Part shown: positions 51,883 through 59,921 of the stretch, piece by piece | Position numbering within the stretch: the first letter of the stretch is position 1 | Layout of the letters: each line of letters starts with the position of its first letter | Assembly (NCBI GenBank): GCA_041749015.1 | Contig: JBGTCD010000113.1 | Span: 1 to 64,000 of the forward strand | Origin: JBGTCD01 sp041749015 | GTDB taxonomy: Bacteria; Bacteroidota; Bacteroidia; Cytophagales; Cyclobacteriaceae | Direction: 5' to 3' | Length of the DNA stretch: 64,000 bases | Program-made: the position numbers and the translations under genes | Notes under the pieces: generated by a model | What the model saw: the letters and a program-made list of their open reading frames with translations, nothing else | Database searches by the model: none | What the model was told of the DNA's origin: nothing

Positions 51883-52023
51883 ATGAAAAGAATAATCATT
51901 TTAGCATTTATCGACCTCCGTAGCTCCTACGGCTCGTTACCCATGACTACTATGACTTCTGCTGACTTCTTGGCTCATAGATACCGAATCTATTCCAAGA
52001 CCTCCCCAGAGCCTGTCCCGTGA
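51883..52023 (+). pseudogene. 5' end of a gene interrupted by the intron relic
   Basis: ATG at 51883 is followed by MKRIIILAF, the start of a signal peptide, and then runs into intron-derived sequence to a TGA at 52021. On the other side of the relic a 27-codon frame (52155-52238, with WGLISQESLLAFGKSATI) may be the remains of the same or another gene. Without a homologue I cannot tell what it was. Confidence 0.5.
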
Positions 52024-52147
52024 CAACGGGATAAGGACATATTCCTTCCTCCGACCTGTCTGCCGAAAGGCAGGCTTGCCTGTAAGGGACACACCCTCTG
52101 GAATAATCTGGTATCTTCGATACCAGATGCCCATACTGGGCACACAC
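51910..52147 (-). mobile_element. 5' fragment of a group II intron
   Basis: On the minus strand the block begins at about 52147 with GTGTGCCCAGTATGGGCA, a GUGYG-type intron start followed by a hairpin. It passes through a structured, GC-richer leader and ends near GGTAACGAGCC and GTAGGAGCTACGG, the region that in complete Bacteroidota group II introns leads into the maturase reading frame. No reverse-transcriptase gene follows, so only the first 240 bases survive. The GC content and hairpins contrast with the neighbourhood. I recall closely similar leaders from this intron group but could not search. Confidence 0.55.
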
Positions 52148-52246
52148 ACTACCTATGAATGAATGGGGTCTCATTAGTCAGGAAAGTTTGTTGGCATTTG
52201 GAAAGTCAGCCACAATTAGTAAATTTATTACGATATAAAATAAGTG

Positions 52247-52314
52247 TAACGTGGCTTTGAGTAGGTGGCAAGCTGAGTGCTTTCTTGTCCCCACTCATCA
52301 TAGCCTAATCGTTA
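52247..52314. other. Long imperfect palindrome resembling an integron attC site
   Basis: The left arm starts TAACG-T-GGCT and goes on with TGAGTAGGTGG and CAAG. The complement of the right arm reads TAACG-ATTA-GGCT, then ATGATGAGTGGGGACAAG, so arms of about 28 bases pair with unequal bulges around a short loop. attC sites also fold this way with extra bases on one strand. The outer bases (GTGTAAC, GTTAATT) do not fit RYYYAAC/GTTRRRY fully, and no integrase is in the window. Confidence 0.4.
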
Positions 52315-52328
52315 ATTAAAAAAGGAAA

Positions 52329-53240
52329 ATGAAAAACGAACAAAATTGGCCAGTTTTAAACTTTGCAGAAATACAAGACACCATTGAAACACTTCACCAG
52401 TGGATTCAAATCGTTGGGAAAATACGCCTAAAGACAATGCCATGGCAAAATCATTCTTGGCACACCGCACTCTACATAACACCAAGTGGCTATTCAACCC
52501 ACGGAATTCCATACCAAGGACAAATCTTCCAAATTGATTTTGACTTCAAAAAACATAAGCTTCTTCTACAATGTTCAAATGCAGAAACAATTACGATAGA
52601 CTTAAAACCAAAAACTGTAGCTAACTTTTATAACGAGCTGTTTGAAAAGTTGTCCAGTCTTGGAATTGAAGTAAAAATTCACTCCACGCCAAATGAAATG
52701 GATCCTGCAATTCCATTCTCTCAGAACACAGTTAACAAATCATACGATCCAAATGCAGCGAATGCGCTTTGGCAGGCCATGTTAAAAGCCAATGCGGTTT
52801 TTAATGAATTCAGAAGTGATTTTATTGGTAAAGCAAGTCCGGTCCATCTGTTCTGGGGCGCATTTGACTTGGCGGTTACCCGATTCTCAGGAAATCCAGC
52901 CCCGCTTCATCAAGGCGGAATCCCCAATATGTCATTGGAAGTGATGCAGGAAGCCTATTCGCAAGAAGTAAGCAGTGCCGGTTTTTGGCCTGGATCCAAA
53001 GATTCTCCCATGCCGGTTTTTTATGCCTATGCATACCCTAGTGATGCAAGTTTTGGAGAGCAGAAAGTCTTACCAAAAGAGGCTTTCTATAGTCCGGAAA
53101 TGGGAGAGTTTTTCTTAAAATATGAAGATGTACAAAACTCAGAAAATCCAGAAAAAACATTGCACGATTTTTTACGGACAACCTATGAAGCTGCAACCAA
53201 AATTTCTGAATGGGATAGAACTAAACTGGAGAAAAAATAA
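52329..53240 (+). CDS. DUF5996 family protein
   Basis: A 303-residue cytoplasmic protein matching DUF5996: WPVLNFAEIQDTIETLHQW at the start, RLKTMPWQNHSWHTALYITP near 36, VHLFWGAFDLAVTRFSG near 172 and PMPVFYAYAYPSDASF near 222. The conserved Trp, His and FWG..D residues suggest an enzyme or binding pocket, but no activity is known. Members are often found in mobile or variable regions and next to resistance genes. Here it comes 14 bases after the attC-like palindrome. Complete in length. Confidence 0.85.
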   Translation: MKNEQNWPVLNFAEIQDTIETLHQWIQIVGKIRLKTMPWQNHSWHTALYITPSGYSTHGIPYQGQIFQIDFDFKKHKLLLQCSNAETITIDLKPKTVANFYNELFEKLSSLGIEVKIHSTPNEMDPAIPFSQNTVNKSYDPNAANALWQAMLKANAVFNEFRSDFIGKASPVHLFWGAFDLAVTRFSGNPAPLHQGGIPNMSLEVMQEAYSQEVSSAGFWPGSKDSPMPVFYAYAYPSDASFGEQKVLPKEAFYSPEMGEFFLKYEDVQNSENPEKTLHDFLRTTYEAATKISEWDRTKLEKK

Positions 53241-53267
53241 AAAAAGGAACACCAACAAAATGTATAA

Positions 53268-53387
53268 GTAATAGCAGTTGGGAACTACTTGATTGAATTA
53301 GAAGAAAAAGGTTTTTTAAAATCAGTGAGAGTGGGTAAAGAAAAACAATACCTAAATCAAAAATTGATGAACATTTTAGAAAATTAA
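53268..53387 (+). pseudogene. C-terminal fragment of a Fic-type or other winged-helix protein
   Basis: A 39-codon open stretch with no start codon reads AVGNYLIELEEKGFLKSVRV then GKEKQYLNQKLMNILEN and a stop. This is the usual form of the winged helix that ends many Fic proteins. It is a remnant left after loss of the rest of the gene. The Fic assignment is a guess from pattern only. Confidence 0.4.
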
Positions 53388-53414
53388 AAAGCATGAAGCC
53401 ACCACTAATAGATA

Positions 53415-53555
53415 ATGGAACATAAAGTAGTTTGTTTAGACAGTAAAAAATCATTTAGCCAAGGGGCTGACTTCAAAGACAGAAAGGAAGCTTATTGCCC
53501 TGATTGTGGCAAACCAATGACACTTTTACCCCATGGGTTTAGACCGCAAAAATAA
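53415..53555 (+). CDS. Small zinc-ribbon protein, 46 residues
   Basis: ATG at 53415 opens MEHKVVCLDSKKSFSQGADF, and the second half has YCPDCGKPMTLLPHGFRP. The CPDCGKP knuckle and an upstream Cys7 suggest a one-knuckle zinc ribbon. The family is one I have seen in fuller form with a longer C-terminus, so this may be a truncated copy. It lies between the Fic-like fragment and the cyclase gene. Confidence 0.45.
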   Translation: MEHKVVCLDSKKSFSQGADFKDRKEAYCPDCGKPMTLLPHGFRPQK

Positions 53556-53633
53556 TCGGAAGACAAAAAATGGGAACCTTACACAACAACACACCAAGCT
53601 GTCAAGTACCCAAAAACTAATATAAAATAAAAA

Positions 53634-55685
53634 ATGAAAACAATCCTGCTTCTCCTCCTATTCACATTTAGCAATTTACTTTTAGTTGTAAACTGTAAAG
53701 CTCAAAACCCTATTCTAGATAGCCTACACCGGGTTTTGAAAACACATAAAGAGGATACAAGTAAAGTGAACACGCAGAATGAGATCAGCTGGGAAATGTC
53801 GAATATCGGCAACTTTGATTTAGCCTTAAAATATGCTAGTGATGCTATTCTGATCGCCAAAAAAATAAATTACAAAAAAGGAATTGCTGACTCATACAGT
53901 AGGCTTGGACGTGTTTATGAAAACCAAGGAAACTATTCCGAAGCCTTAAGTAACTATTCTGCTTCCGCTAAACTAAGAGCAGAAATCGGTGATACCCAAG
54001 GGGCTACCAATTTATATATTGCTGTTGGAAATATTTTATACGGTCAAGGTAATTACACCGAAGCTTTAAAAAACTATACAGTTTCATTAGAATTGAATAA
54101 GAAAGCCAATAATCAAGCTGGCATAGCACGTTCCCACACTGGTATTGGAGTTATCTATAAACAACTGGGCAATTACCCGGAAGCTTTGGTAAATTTATTT
54201 GCTTCATTAAAAATAGGTGAGGAATTAAACGATAAATCTCAAATTTCAAGTTCGTATAACAATATTGGTAATGTGTATGATCACGAAGGCAATTACACAG
54301 AAGCACTCAATAGCTATTATGCTGCATTAAAAATAGATGAAGAATTGGGTGATGAAGCAGGGATGTCACGCCTATACAATAATATCGGACTTGTTTATTA
54401 TAACCAACGTGAATATTCTGAAGCATTGGAAAATTTTTTTTCTTCATTAAAACTAAAGGAGAAATTGGGAAATAAAGCTGCACTGGTCAGTACATATAAC
54501 AATATTGGAAATGTTTACGGCAAACAAGGTAATTATACTGATGCCTTGAAAAATTATTGGGCTGCCCTAACCTTAAATGAGGAAGTAGGTGGTAAAAGTG
54601 GTATCGTAATTTCGTATGGGAATATTGGAATTGTGAACTACCAGCTTAAAAATTATGATGATGCCTATTCCTATTTAGGTAAAGCACTTCAGCTTTCAAT
54701 AGAAGTAGGTGCAAAGCATCATATTAGAGATACTTATAAAGGATTATCGGATTTAGACAGTGCCACCAACAACTGGCGTGGTGCATATTATAATCATAAA
54801 ATGTCTACCCTGTACAGAGACAGTTTAATTAATGAGGAGAACACAAGAAAGACTTTGCAAACAGCAATGAATTATGAGTTTGAAAAGAAAGAACAAGCGG
54901 CTAAGTTTGAGCAAGAGAAGAAAGATGCCATAGCTAAACAAGAAATTCAAAGGCAAAAGATTGTAAGGAATAGCCTTTTTGGTGGCTTTGCTACGCTGTT
55001 CCTATTTCTAGTGGTTGTTTATCGCCAAAGAAATAAAGTAAAGAAAGAAAAGAAAAGAAGCGATGAATTGCTTCTTAATATCCTGCCCGCAGAAGTTGCC
55101 GAAGAGTTAAAAGAAACAGGTGCTGCGAAGGCTAAGAGTTTTGATAGGGTTACAGTTTTGTTTACAGATTTTAAAGGTTTTACAAATATAAGTGAGCAGC
55201 TTAGTCCGCAAGAATTGGTGAAAGAAATTGATTATTGCTTTAGCGCTTTTGATGCCATTATAAATAAATATGGTATTGAAAAGATAAAGACCATTGGAGA
55301 TTCTTATATGTGCGCTGGTGGCTTGCCTGCTACCAATCTTACCCATCCGGAAGATGTTGTGAAAGCAGGAATTGAGATCAGGGATTTTATGCTTAACTAT
55401 AAAAAGGAAAGAGAAAGTAAAGAAGCAATTGCTTTTGAGATAAGAATTGGAATCCATACCGGCCCTGTTGTGGCAGGCATTGTAGGCATTAAAAAGTTTG
55501 CCTATGATATTTGGGGAAATACAGTAAACTTAGCTTCTCGTATGGAAAGTAGTGGCGAAGCCGGCAAAATAAACATAAGCGAAAGCACATATGTATTAGT
55601 AAAAACAAAATTTAAGTGCGAGCCGAGAGGTAAAATAACCGCTAAGAATATAGGGGAAATTAATATGTATTTTGTGGAGAGTTAA
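53634..55685 (+). CDS. Membrane-anchored class III adenylate cyclase with extracytoplasmic TPR domain
   Basis: A 683-residue protein: signal peptide (cleavage near KAQ, residue 24), about nine TPR repeats (40-400, each with NIGNVY, YTEALxNYxxAL), a coiled linker, one helix (SLFGGFATLFLFLVVVYRQ near 448), and a class III cyclase domain (about 505-683). Metal-binding aspartates are in VLFTDFKGF and IKTIGDSYM. The Lys of EKIKTIGD and the Asp of YDIWGNTVN are those that select ATP, and RMES follows. It should therefore make cAMP in response to something bound by the TPR array. It is the last gene of the island. Confidence 0.88.
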   Translation: MKTILLLLLFTFSNLLLVVNCKAQNPILDSLHRVLKTHKEDTSKVNTQNEISWEMSNIGNFDLALKYASDAILIAKKINYKKGIADSYSRLGRVYENQGNYSEALSNYSASAKLRAEIGDTQGATNLYIAVGNILYGQGNYTEALKNYTVSLELNKKANNQAGIARSHTGIGVIYKQLGNYPEALVNLFASLKIGEELNDKSQISSSYNNIGNVYDHEGNYTEALNSYYAALKIDEELGDEAGMSRLYNNIGLVYYNQREYSEALENFFSSLKLKEKLGNKAALVSTYNNIGNVYGKQGNYTDALKNYWAALTLNEEVGGKSGIVISYGNIGIVNYQLKNYDDAYSYLGKALQLSIEVGAKHHIRDTYKGLSDLDSATNNWRGAYYNHKMSTLYRDSLINEENTRKTLQTAMNYEFEKKEQAAKFEQEKKDAIAKQEIQRQKIVRNSLFGGFATLFLFLVVVYRQRNKVKKEKKRSDELLLNILPAEVAEELKETGAAKAKSFDRVTVLFTDFKGFTNISEQLSPQELVKEIDYCFSAFDAIINKYGIEKIKTIGDSYMCAGGLPATNLTHPEDVVKAGIEIRDFMLNYKKERESKEAIAFEIRIGIHTGPVVAGIVGIKKFAYDIWGNTVNLASRMESSGEAGKINISESTYVLVKTKFKCEPRGKITAKNIGEINMYFVES

Positions 55686-56035
55686 TAAAACCAATCTAAA
55701 TGCAAAGAAATATGGCGCTAGTTTGAAATCAACCCCCCCTTTAAGGGCGGTCCACTGCTTTCTGCCAACCTTATATATAGCTTACTGTGTAGAGCAGTAT
55801 CCATAGCAGGCTTGAAGAGTTTGTTAATCCTTCTGTTTTATATAATTTCTTACTGTTGTAAGCTTCCCATTTTTAGTACAATTCAAGAGTAAACTTTTTT
55901 CATTGTTGTTGATTTATTGCAATGTGGTCAACGCAACTTTTAGCTTGGAAGGTATGGATAAGCATCTTACCCAAACCCTATTGATTATCTGCAAAAATTA
56001 TAGGTAACAAATAGATGGGTATAAGGAAATCTTTG
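55686..56035. other. Intergenic region downstream of the cyclase
   Basis: About 350 bases with no gene. It contains a run of seven C (55733-55739) and otherwise AT-rich sequence. No hairpin with a T-run was found to end the cyclase message. Confidence 0.5.
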
Positions 56036-56109
56036 AACGCCAAAATAATGAACATGGCAAAAAAAAGTCAGGTTCTGAAGGAAAAATTGGTAAGTTAGTA
56101 GAGCAAAAA
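56036..56109. repeat. Island-bracketing repeat, right copy
   Basis: Second copy of the repeat at 49367-49439, same orientation. It begins AACGCCAAAATAATGAACAT and ends TTAGTAGAG. It lies 58 bases upstream of the GH65 gene. Confidence 0.75.
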
Positions 56110-56167
56110 AAGCTGATTCTTTATTTTTCCTTAAAGATTCAGCGATTTTAAACTAAAATTTTGACTT

Positions 56168-58213
56168 ATGGAGCATACGACAAGAAAGGTTTTTAGAGCC
56201 ATAATGCTGCTGTTTGTTTTCAGTCCGGCTACTTGCCTTTTCTCCCAAAGTGAATGGGAGATTACCGCAGAAAATTTCGACACCAATAATTATTATGGCA
56301 TCACCGTGGCCAACGGGATGGTAGGTTTGGTATCGGCCCCTGAGCCCATGAAGGTCAGCGAGATCGTGCTCAATGGCACTTTTGATACCTATGGCAGAGG
56401 CAGGGTTTCCAATATTCTCAAAGTATTCAATTTTGCCGATCTTGATCTGGATGTAGACGGCACTAGGATCAACAGAAAGAATATCCGCAACTTCCGCCAA
56501 ACTCTGGACATGAAAAAGGCGGTATTCACTACCACATTTGATTTCGAAGATAAAATATCAGTTTCCTATTCAGTCCGCGCATTAAGGCACCTGCCCTATA
56601 CCAGTCTGATTGATGTCAGCATCACTGCCAAAAATCCAGTGGAAGTAGTGCCCGCTTCGGTGATAGAAGCGCCTGACATCTTGCGGGATGTAAAAAACTT
56701 TTATACCGTAATCGACCGGCCCCACGCTAAGATCCCTCTGATGACTTCGGTGGCCAACAGCCCTACCGGCAAATATGTGGTGGCAGCCTCCAATAGTTTT
56801 ATCTTTCCCGAAAGCAAAACCCACTACCCTGAGTTGATCCATGAAGACTGGGACTATAACCGCCATCTCACCAAGTTCAAAAAACAACTCAAAAAAGGTG
56901 AGGTCTTAAATTTTTCAATTGTGGGTTCGGTATGCTCCAGTGAGGATTTTGATGATCCGCACAATGAGGCCGAGCGCCTCAGCATCTATGCCATGCTGGA
57001 AGGCCGTGACCGCCTGCTCATGAGGCACCATGCGGCATGGGATGCCCTTTGGGAAAGTGATATCATCATAGAAGGAGATCCTGCCTCTCAAAAGGATATC
57101 CGATCGGCCATTTACCACCTGTATTCTTTTGCAAGGGAGGGCACCGCCTTGAGCATCTCCCCTATGGGCCTATCCGGACTTGGCTACAATGGCCATGCCT
57201 TCTGGGATACGGAGATTTGGATGTATCCTCCCCTGCTTTTGCTCCAGCCTGAAATAGCGCGATCCTTGCTTGACTACCGCATCGACCGGCTTGAAGCCGC
57301 AAAGAAAAATGCCTTTTCGCATGGCTATAAAGGCGCCATGTATCCCTGGGAGTCAGCAGGTTCTGGTCAGGAAGAAACCCCCGTATGGGCATTGACCGGG
57401 CCATTTCAGCACCATATCAGCGGGTGCGTAGCCTGGGCGATGTGGAAGTACTACCAGGTCACTGGTGATAAGGAATGGCTGGTCAACAGGGCTTATCCGG
57501 TCATAGAGGCCGTGGCAGATTTTTGGGTAAGCCGGGTGGAAAAAAGTCCTGATGGCAGCTACCATATCATCAACGTAGTAGCAGCCGATGAATGGGCGGA
57601 AAATATCGATGATGATGCCTTCACCAACGGTATCGCCAAAGAAGTATTGGGCTATGCCATCCAGGCCGCTGAAATCGCCGGCACCAGCCCCAATCCTGAG
57701 TGGAAAAAAGTTGGCGATGGCCTGGTGATTCACAGATTTAAGGATGGCACAGTGCGGGAACACGCTACCTACGAGGGTGAAATGATCAAGCAGGCTGATG
57801 TGAACCTCCTCGCCTATCCCCTAAAAGTAGTGACTGATGAACCCACCATCATAAAAAACCTCAAATACTACGAGGCTAAGGTAGATCCCAACGGCCCAGC
57901 CATGACCCATGCTGTGTTTTCAACCCTGTACAGCAGATTGGGCGATCCGACCAATGCCTTCCGTCTTTTTAAGCAGGGCTACAAGCCCAACGAAAATCCG
58001 CCTTTTGGGGTATTGGCAGAAACAGCCGGTGGCACCAACCCCTATTTCGCCACAGGTGCCGGAGGCATGCTCCAGTCAGTGCTGGCAGGTTTTGGGGGCC
58101 TTTACATCACCGATGAAGGGATTGTCCAAATCCCGGTAAGGCTCCCAAAAGGCTGGAAATCATTGAAAATGACAGGTATTGGTTTGGAAAAGAAAACTTA
58201 TGAGGTGAGGTAG
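56168..58213 (+). CDS. Secreted glycoside hydrolase family 65-type protein
   Basis: A 681-residue protein with a signal peptide (MLLFVFSPATCLFSQ) and the (alpha/alpha)6 GH65 fold. The landmarks are GHAFWDTEIWMYPPLLLLQP near 338, GAMYPWESAGSGQEETP near 390, HISGCVAWAMWKYYQVTGD near 415 and VVAADEWAENIDDDAFTN near 472, with the acidic residue expected to act as acid. GH65 members cleave or phosphorolyse alpha-glucosides such as trehalose, kojibiose or glucosylgalactosyl-hydroxylysine. The overall form is nearest the last kind, an acid hydrolase, rather than a phosphorylase. It is monocistronic as far as I can see. Confidence 0.82.
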   Translation: MEHTTRKVFRAIMLLFVFSPATCLFSQSEWEITAENFDTNNYYGITVANGMVGLVSAPEPMKVSEIVLNGTFDTYGRGRVSNILKVFNFADLDLDVDGTRINRKNIRNFRQTLDMKKAVFTTTFDFEDKISVSYSVRALRHLPYTSLIDVSITAKNPVEVVPASVIEAPDILRDVKNFYTVIDRPHAKIPLMTSVANSPTGKYVVAASNSFIFPESKTHYPELIHEDWDYNRHLTKFKKQLKKGEVLNFSIVGSVCSSEDFDDPHNEAERLSIYAMLEGRDRLLMRHHAAWDALWESDIIIEGDPASQKDIRSAIYHLYSFAREGTALSISPMGLSGLGYNGHAFWDTEIWMYPPLLLLQPEIARSLLDYRIDRLEAAKKNAFSHGYKGAMYPWESAGSGQEETPVWALTGPFQHHISGCVAWAMWKYYQVTGDKEWLVNRAYPVIEAVADFWVSRVEKSPDGSYHIINVVAADEWAENIDDDAFTNGIAKEVLGYAIQAAEIAGTSPNPEWKKVGDGLVIHRFKDGTVREHATYEGEMIKQADVNLLAYPLKVVTDEPTIIKNLKYYEAKVDPNGPAMTHAVFSTLYSRLGDPTNAFRLFKQGYKPNENPPFGVLAETAGGTNPYFATGAGGMLQSVLAGFGGLYITDEGIVQIPVRLPKGWKSLKMTGIGLEKKTYEVR

Positions 58214-58299
58214 GAGGATTCTGTTTCTAAAAAGTTTTTTAATTAGGCAATCAAAAAACTGACATTTCTTGTTGAAATTAAGAAATCGATAAATTTTTA

Positions 58300-58950
58300 A
58301 TGACTGTAGAAAAAATCAAATACCTCCTCCCTGGTATCAGCGACCCGGCATTACTTGAGGCCATGGCAAGTGAGGGGCAAATCAATGATCTCCAAAACGG
58401 AGCAGTGATCATGGAGCCGGGGCAATTCATCAAATCCATCCCGATAGTGCTGGAGGGCGCCATAAAGGTATTGCGACTCGATGAGGAGGGCCATGAGTTA
58501 TTTTTATACCATGTCAAGGCAGGCCAAACCTGCGCACTCTCCCTGACCTGCTGCAACACCTCCAATCCCAGTGAGATCAAGGCCATAGCTGAAGGTGATA
58601 CCACCCTTTTGTCCATACCGGCACAATATCATGAGGCCTGGACTGAGCGGTTCAGACAATGGAAAGACTTTACTGCCATGACCTATCAGGCCAGGTTTCA
58701 GGAACTGCTCCAAACCCTTGATGCGGTGGCCTTCCGTAAAATGGATGAAAGATTGCTCTCCTATCTGATCTCCCGCTCGGGCCAACTTAAAACCAATATT
58801 CTGGAGATCACCCATCAGGAAATCGCTTTGGAACTCGGCACGGCCAGAGAGGTGGTGTCACGCCTTCTAAAGCAACTTGAAAAAAAGCATCTGGTCGAAT
58901 TAGGCAGAAATAAAATTTACCTTCGCGATGGCCTCGGGGATGTCTTGTAA
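58300..58950 (+). CDS. Crp/Fnr-family transcriptional regulator
   Basis: A 216-residue regulator: cyclic-nucleotide-binding-like beta barrel (IMEPGQFIKSIPIVLEGAIKVLRLDEEGHELFLYHVKAG near 43-82), a long helix and a winged helix (EITHQEIALELGTAREVVSRLLKQLEKKHLVELGRNKIYL near 167). The cysteines in TCALSLTCCNTSNPSE near 83 sit in the ligand pocket, which could sense sulfur species or redox state rather than cAMP. The sulfur genes follow on the same strand after 77 bases, so it is probably their regulator. Confidence 0.85.
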   Translation: MTVEKIKYLLPGISDPALLEAMASEGQINDLQNGAVIMEPGQFIKSIPIVLEGAIKVLRLDEEGHELFLYHVKAGQTCALSLTCCNTSNPSEIKAIAEGDTTLLSIPAQYHEAWTERFRQWKDFTAMTYQARFQELLQTLDAVAFRKMDERLLSYLISRSGQLKTNILEITHQEIALELGTAREVVSRLLKQLEKKHLVELGRNKIYLRDGLGDVL

Positions 58951-59027
58951 GGCCTCTTTTTCAATAATGTAACTTTGATCACTTACTGCGAACATAGTCC
59001 CCTCTACCTTCGCAAAAATAATGTTCT

Positions 59028-59828
59028 ATGAGTGAAGGTGAAATCCTTGGATATGCTGCTTCTTTATTGATTGGTATGAGTCTGGGCCTTATTGGAAGTG
59101 GGGGCTCCATCCTGACCGTACCGATATTTGTATATCTGATCGGCATCAATCCGGTTCTGGCTACTGCCTACTCGCTGTTTGTGGTGGGCTCCACAGCTCT
59201 GGTAGGTACCGTTCCTTTTTTTAGAAAGGATCTTATCGATGTTAAGACCGCTATTGTCTTTTCCATCCCCTCATTTATTGCAGTATTTCTAACCCGGAAA
59301 TTTCTAATACCTGCAATACCTGAGACCATCCTGGAAACCAGTAACCTGACCATCACCAGGGATATGGCCATAATGGTATTTTTTGCCATCATCATGGTGG
59401 GGGCGGCAATTTCGATGATCAAAAATAAGGTACCGGAACCTGTTTCGGGCACAAAATTAAAATTCAATTACCCATTGATCGCCATAGAAGGATTGGTAAT
59501 AGGTGTGCTGACCGGACTGGTGGGTGCCGGGGGTGGTTTTCTTATTATCCCTGCCCTTGTATTATTTGCAAAGCTACCTATGAAAGCGGCTGTAGGCACA
59601 TCCCTGCTCATCATTGCTGCCAAATCACTGATCGGTTTTACAGGTGATCTGGGCCATCAACCAATCGATTGGGGATTTCTTATGATATTTACCGGGATAT
59701 CTATTGGCGGTATTTTTATAGGCTCATGGCTCTCTGGAAAAATCAAGGGAGAAGCACTTAAAAAAGCCTTTGGATGGTTTGTTCTGGCTATGGGTATTTA
59801 TATATTAGCTAAGGAGTTGGTCTTCTGA
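59028..59828 (+). CDS. TauE/SafE-family sulfite exporter-like protein
   Basis: A 266-residue inner-membrane protein with about eight helices in two similar halves: LLIGMSLGLIGSGGSILTVPIFVYL near 12 and LVIGVLTGLVGAGGGFLIIPALVLF near 157. The G-GGG repeats are the TauE signature. Members export sulfite, sulfoacetate or thiosulfate. Within this operon, export of sulfite formed by persulfide oxidation is the best inference. Confidence 0.9.
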   Translation: MSEGEILGYAASLLIGMSLGLIGSGGSILTVPIFVYLIGINPVLATAYSLFVVGSTALVGTVPFFRKDLIDVKTAIVFSIPSFIAVFLTRKFLIPAIPETILETSNLTITRDMAIMVFFAIIMVGAAISMIKNKVPEPVSGTKLKFNYPLIAIEGLVIGVLTGLVGAGGGFLIIPALVLFAKLPMKAAVGTSLLIIAAKSLIGFTGDLGHQPIDWGFLMIFTGISIGGIFIGSWLSGKIKGEALKKAFGWFVLAMGIYILAKELVF

Positions 59829-59921
59829 AGGATGGGTCTTATGTGATAATTGTCATACAGGCCATGGATGTTTTTGAATAATTTTGTAATAAGTTTTGTT
59901 AAGAATAAAATCTAGGAAAAT

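Noticed and set aside
49471..52314. Complete integron
   Set aside because: No integrase gene or attI site in the window and the palindrome cores deviate from consensus; I keep only the attC-like note.
55733..55739. Run of seven C as a second phase-variation tract
   Set aside because: It lies in non-coding DNA with no frame or promoter next to it.
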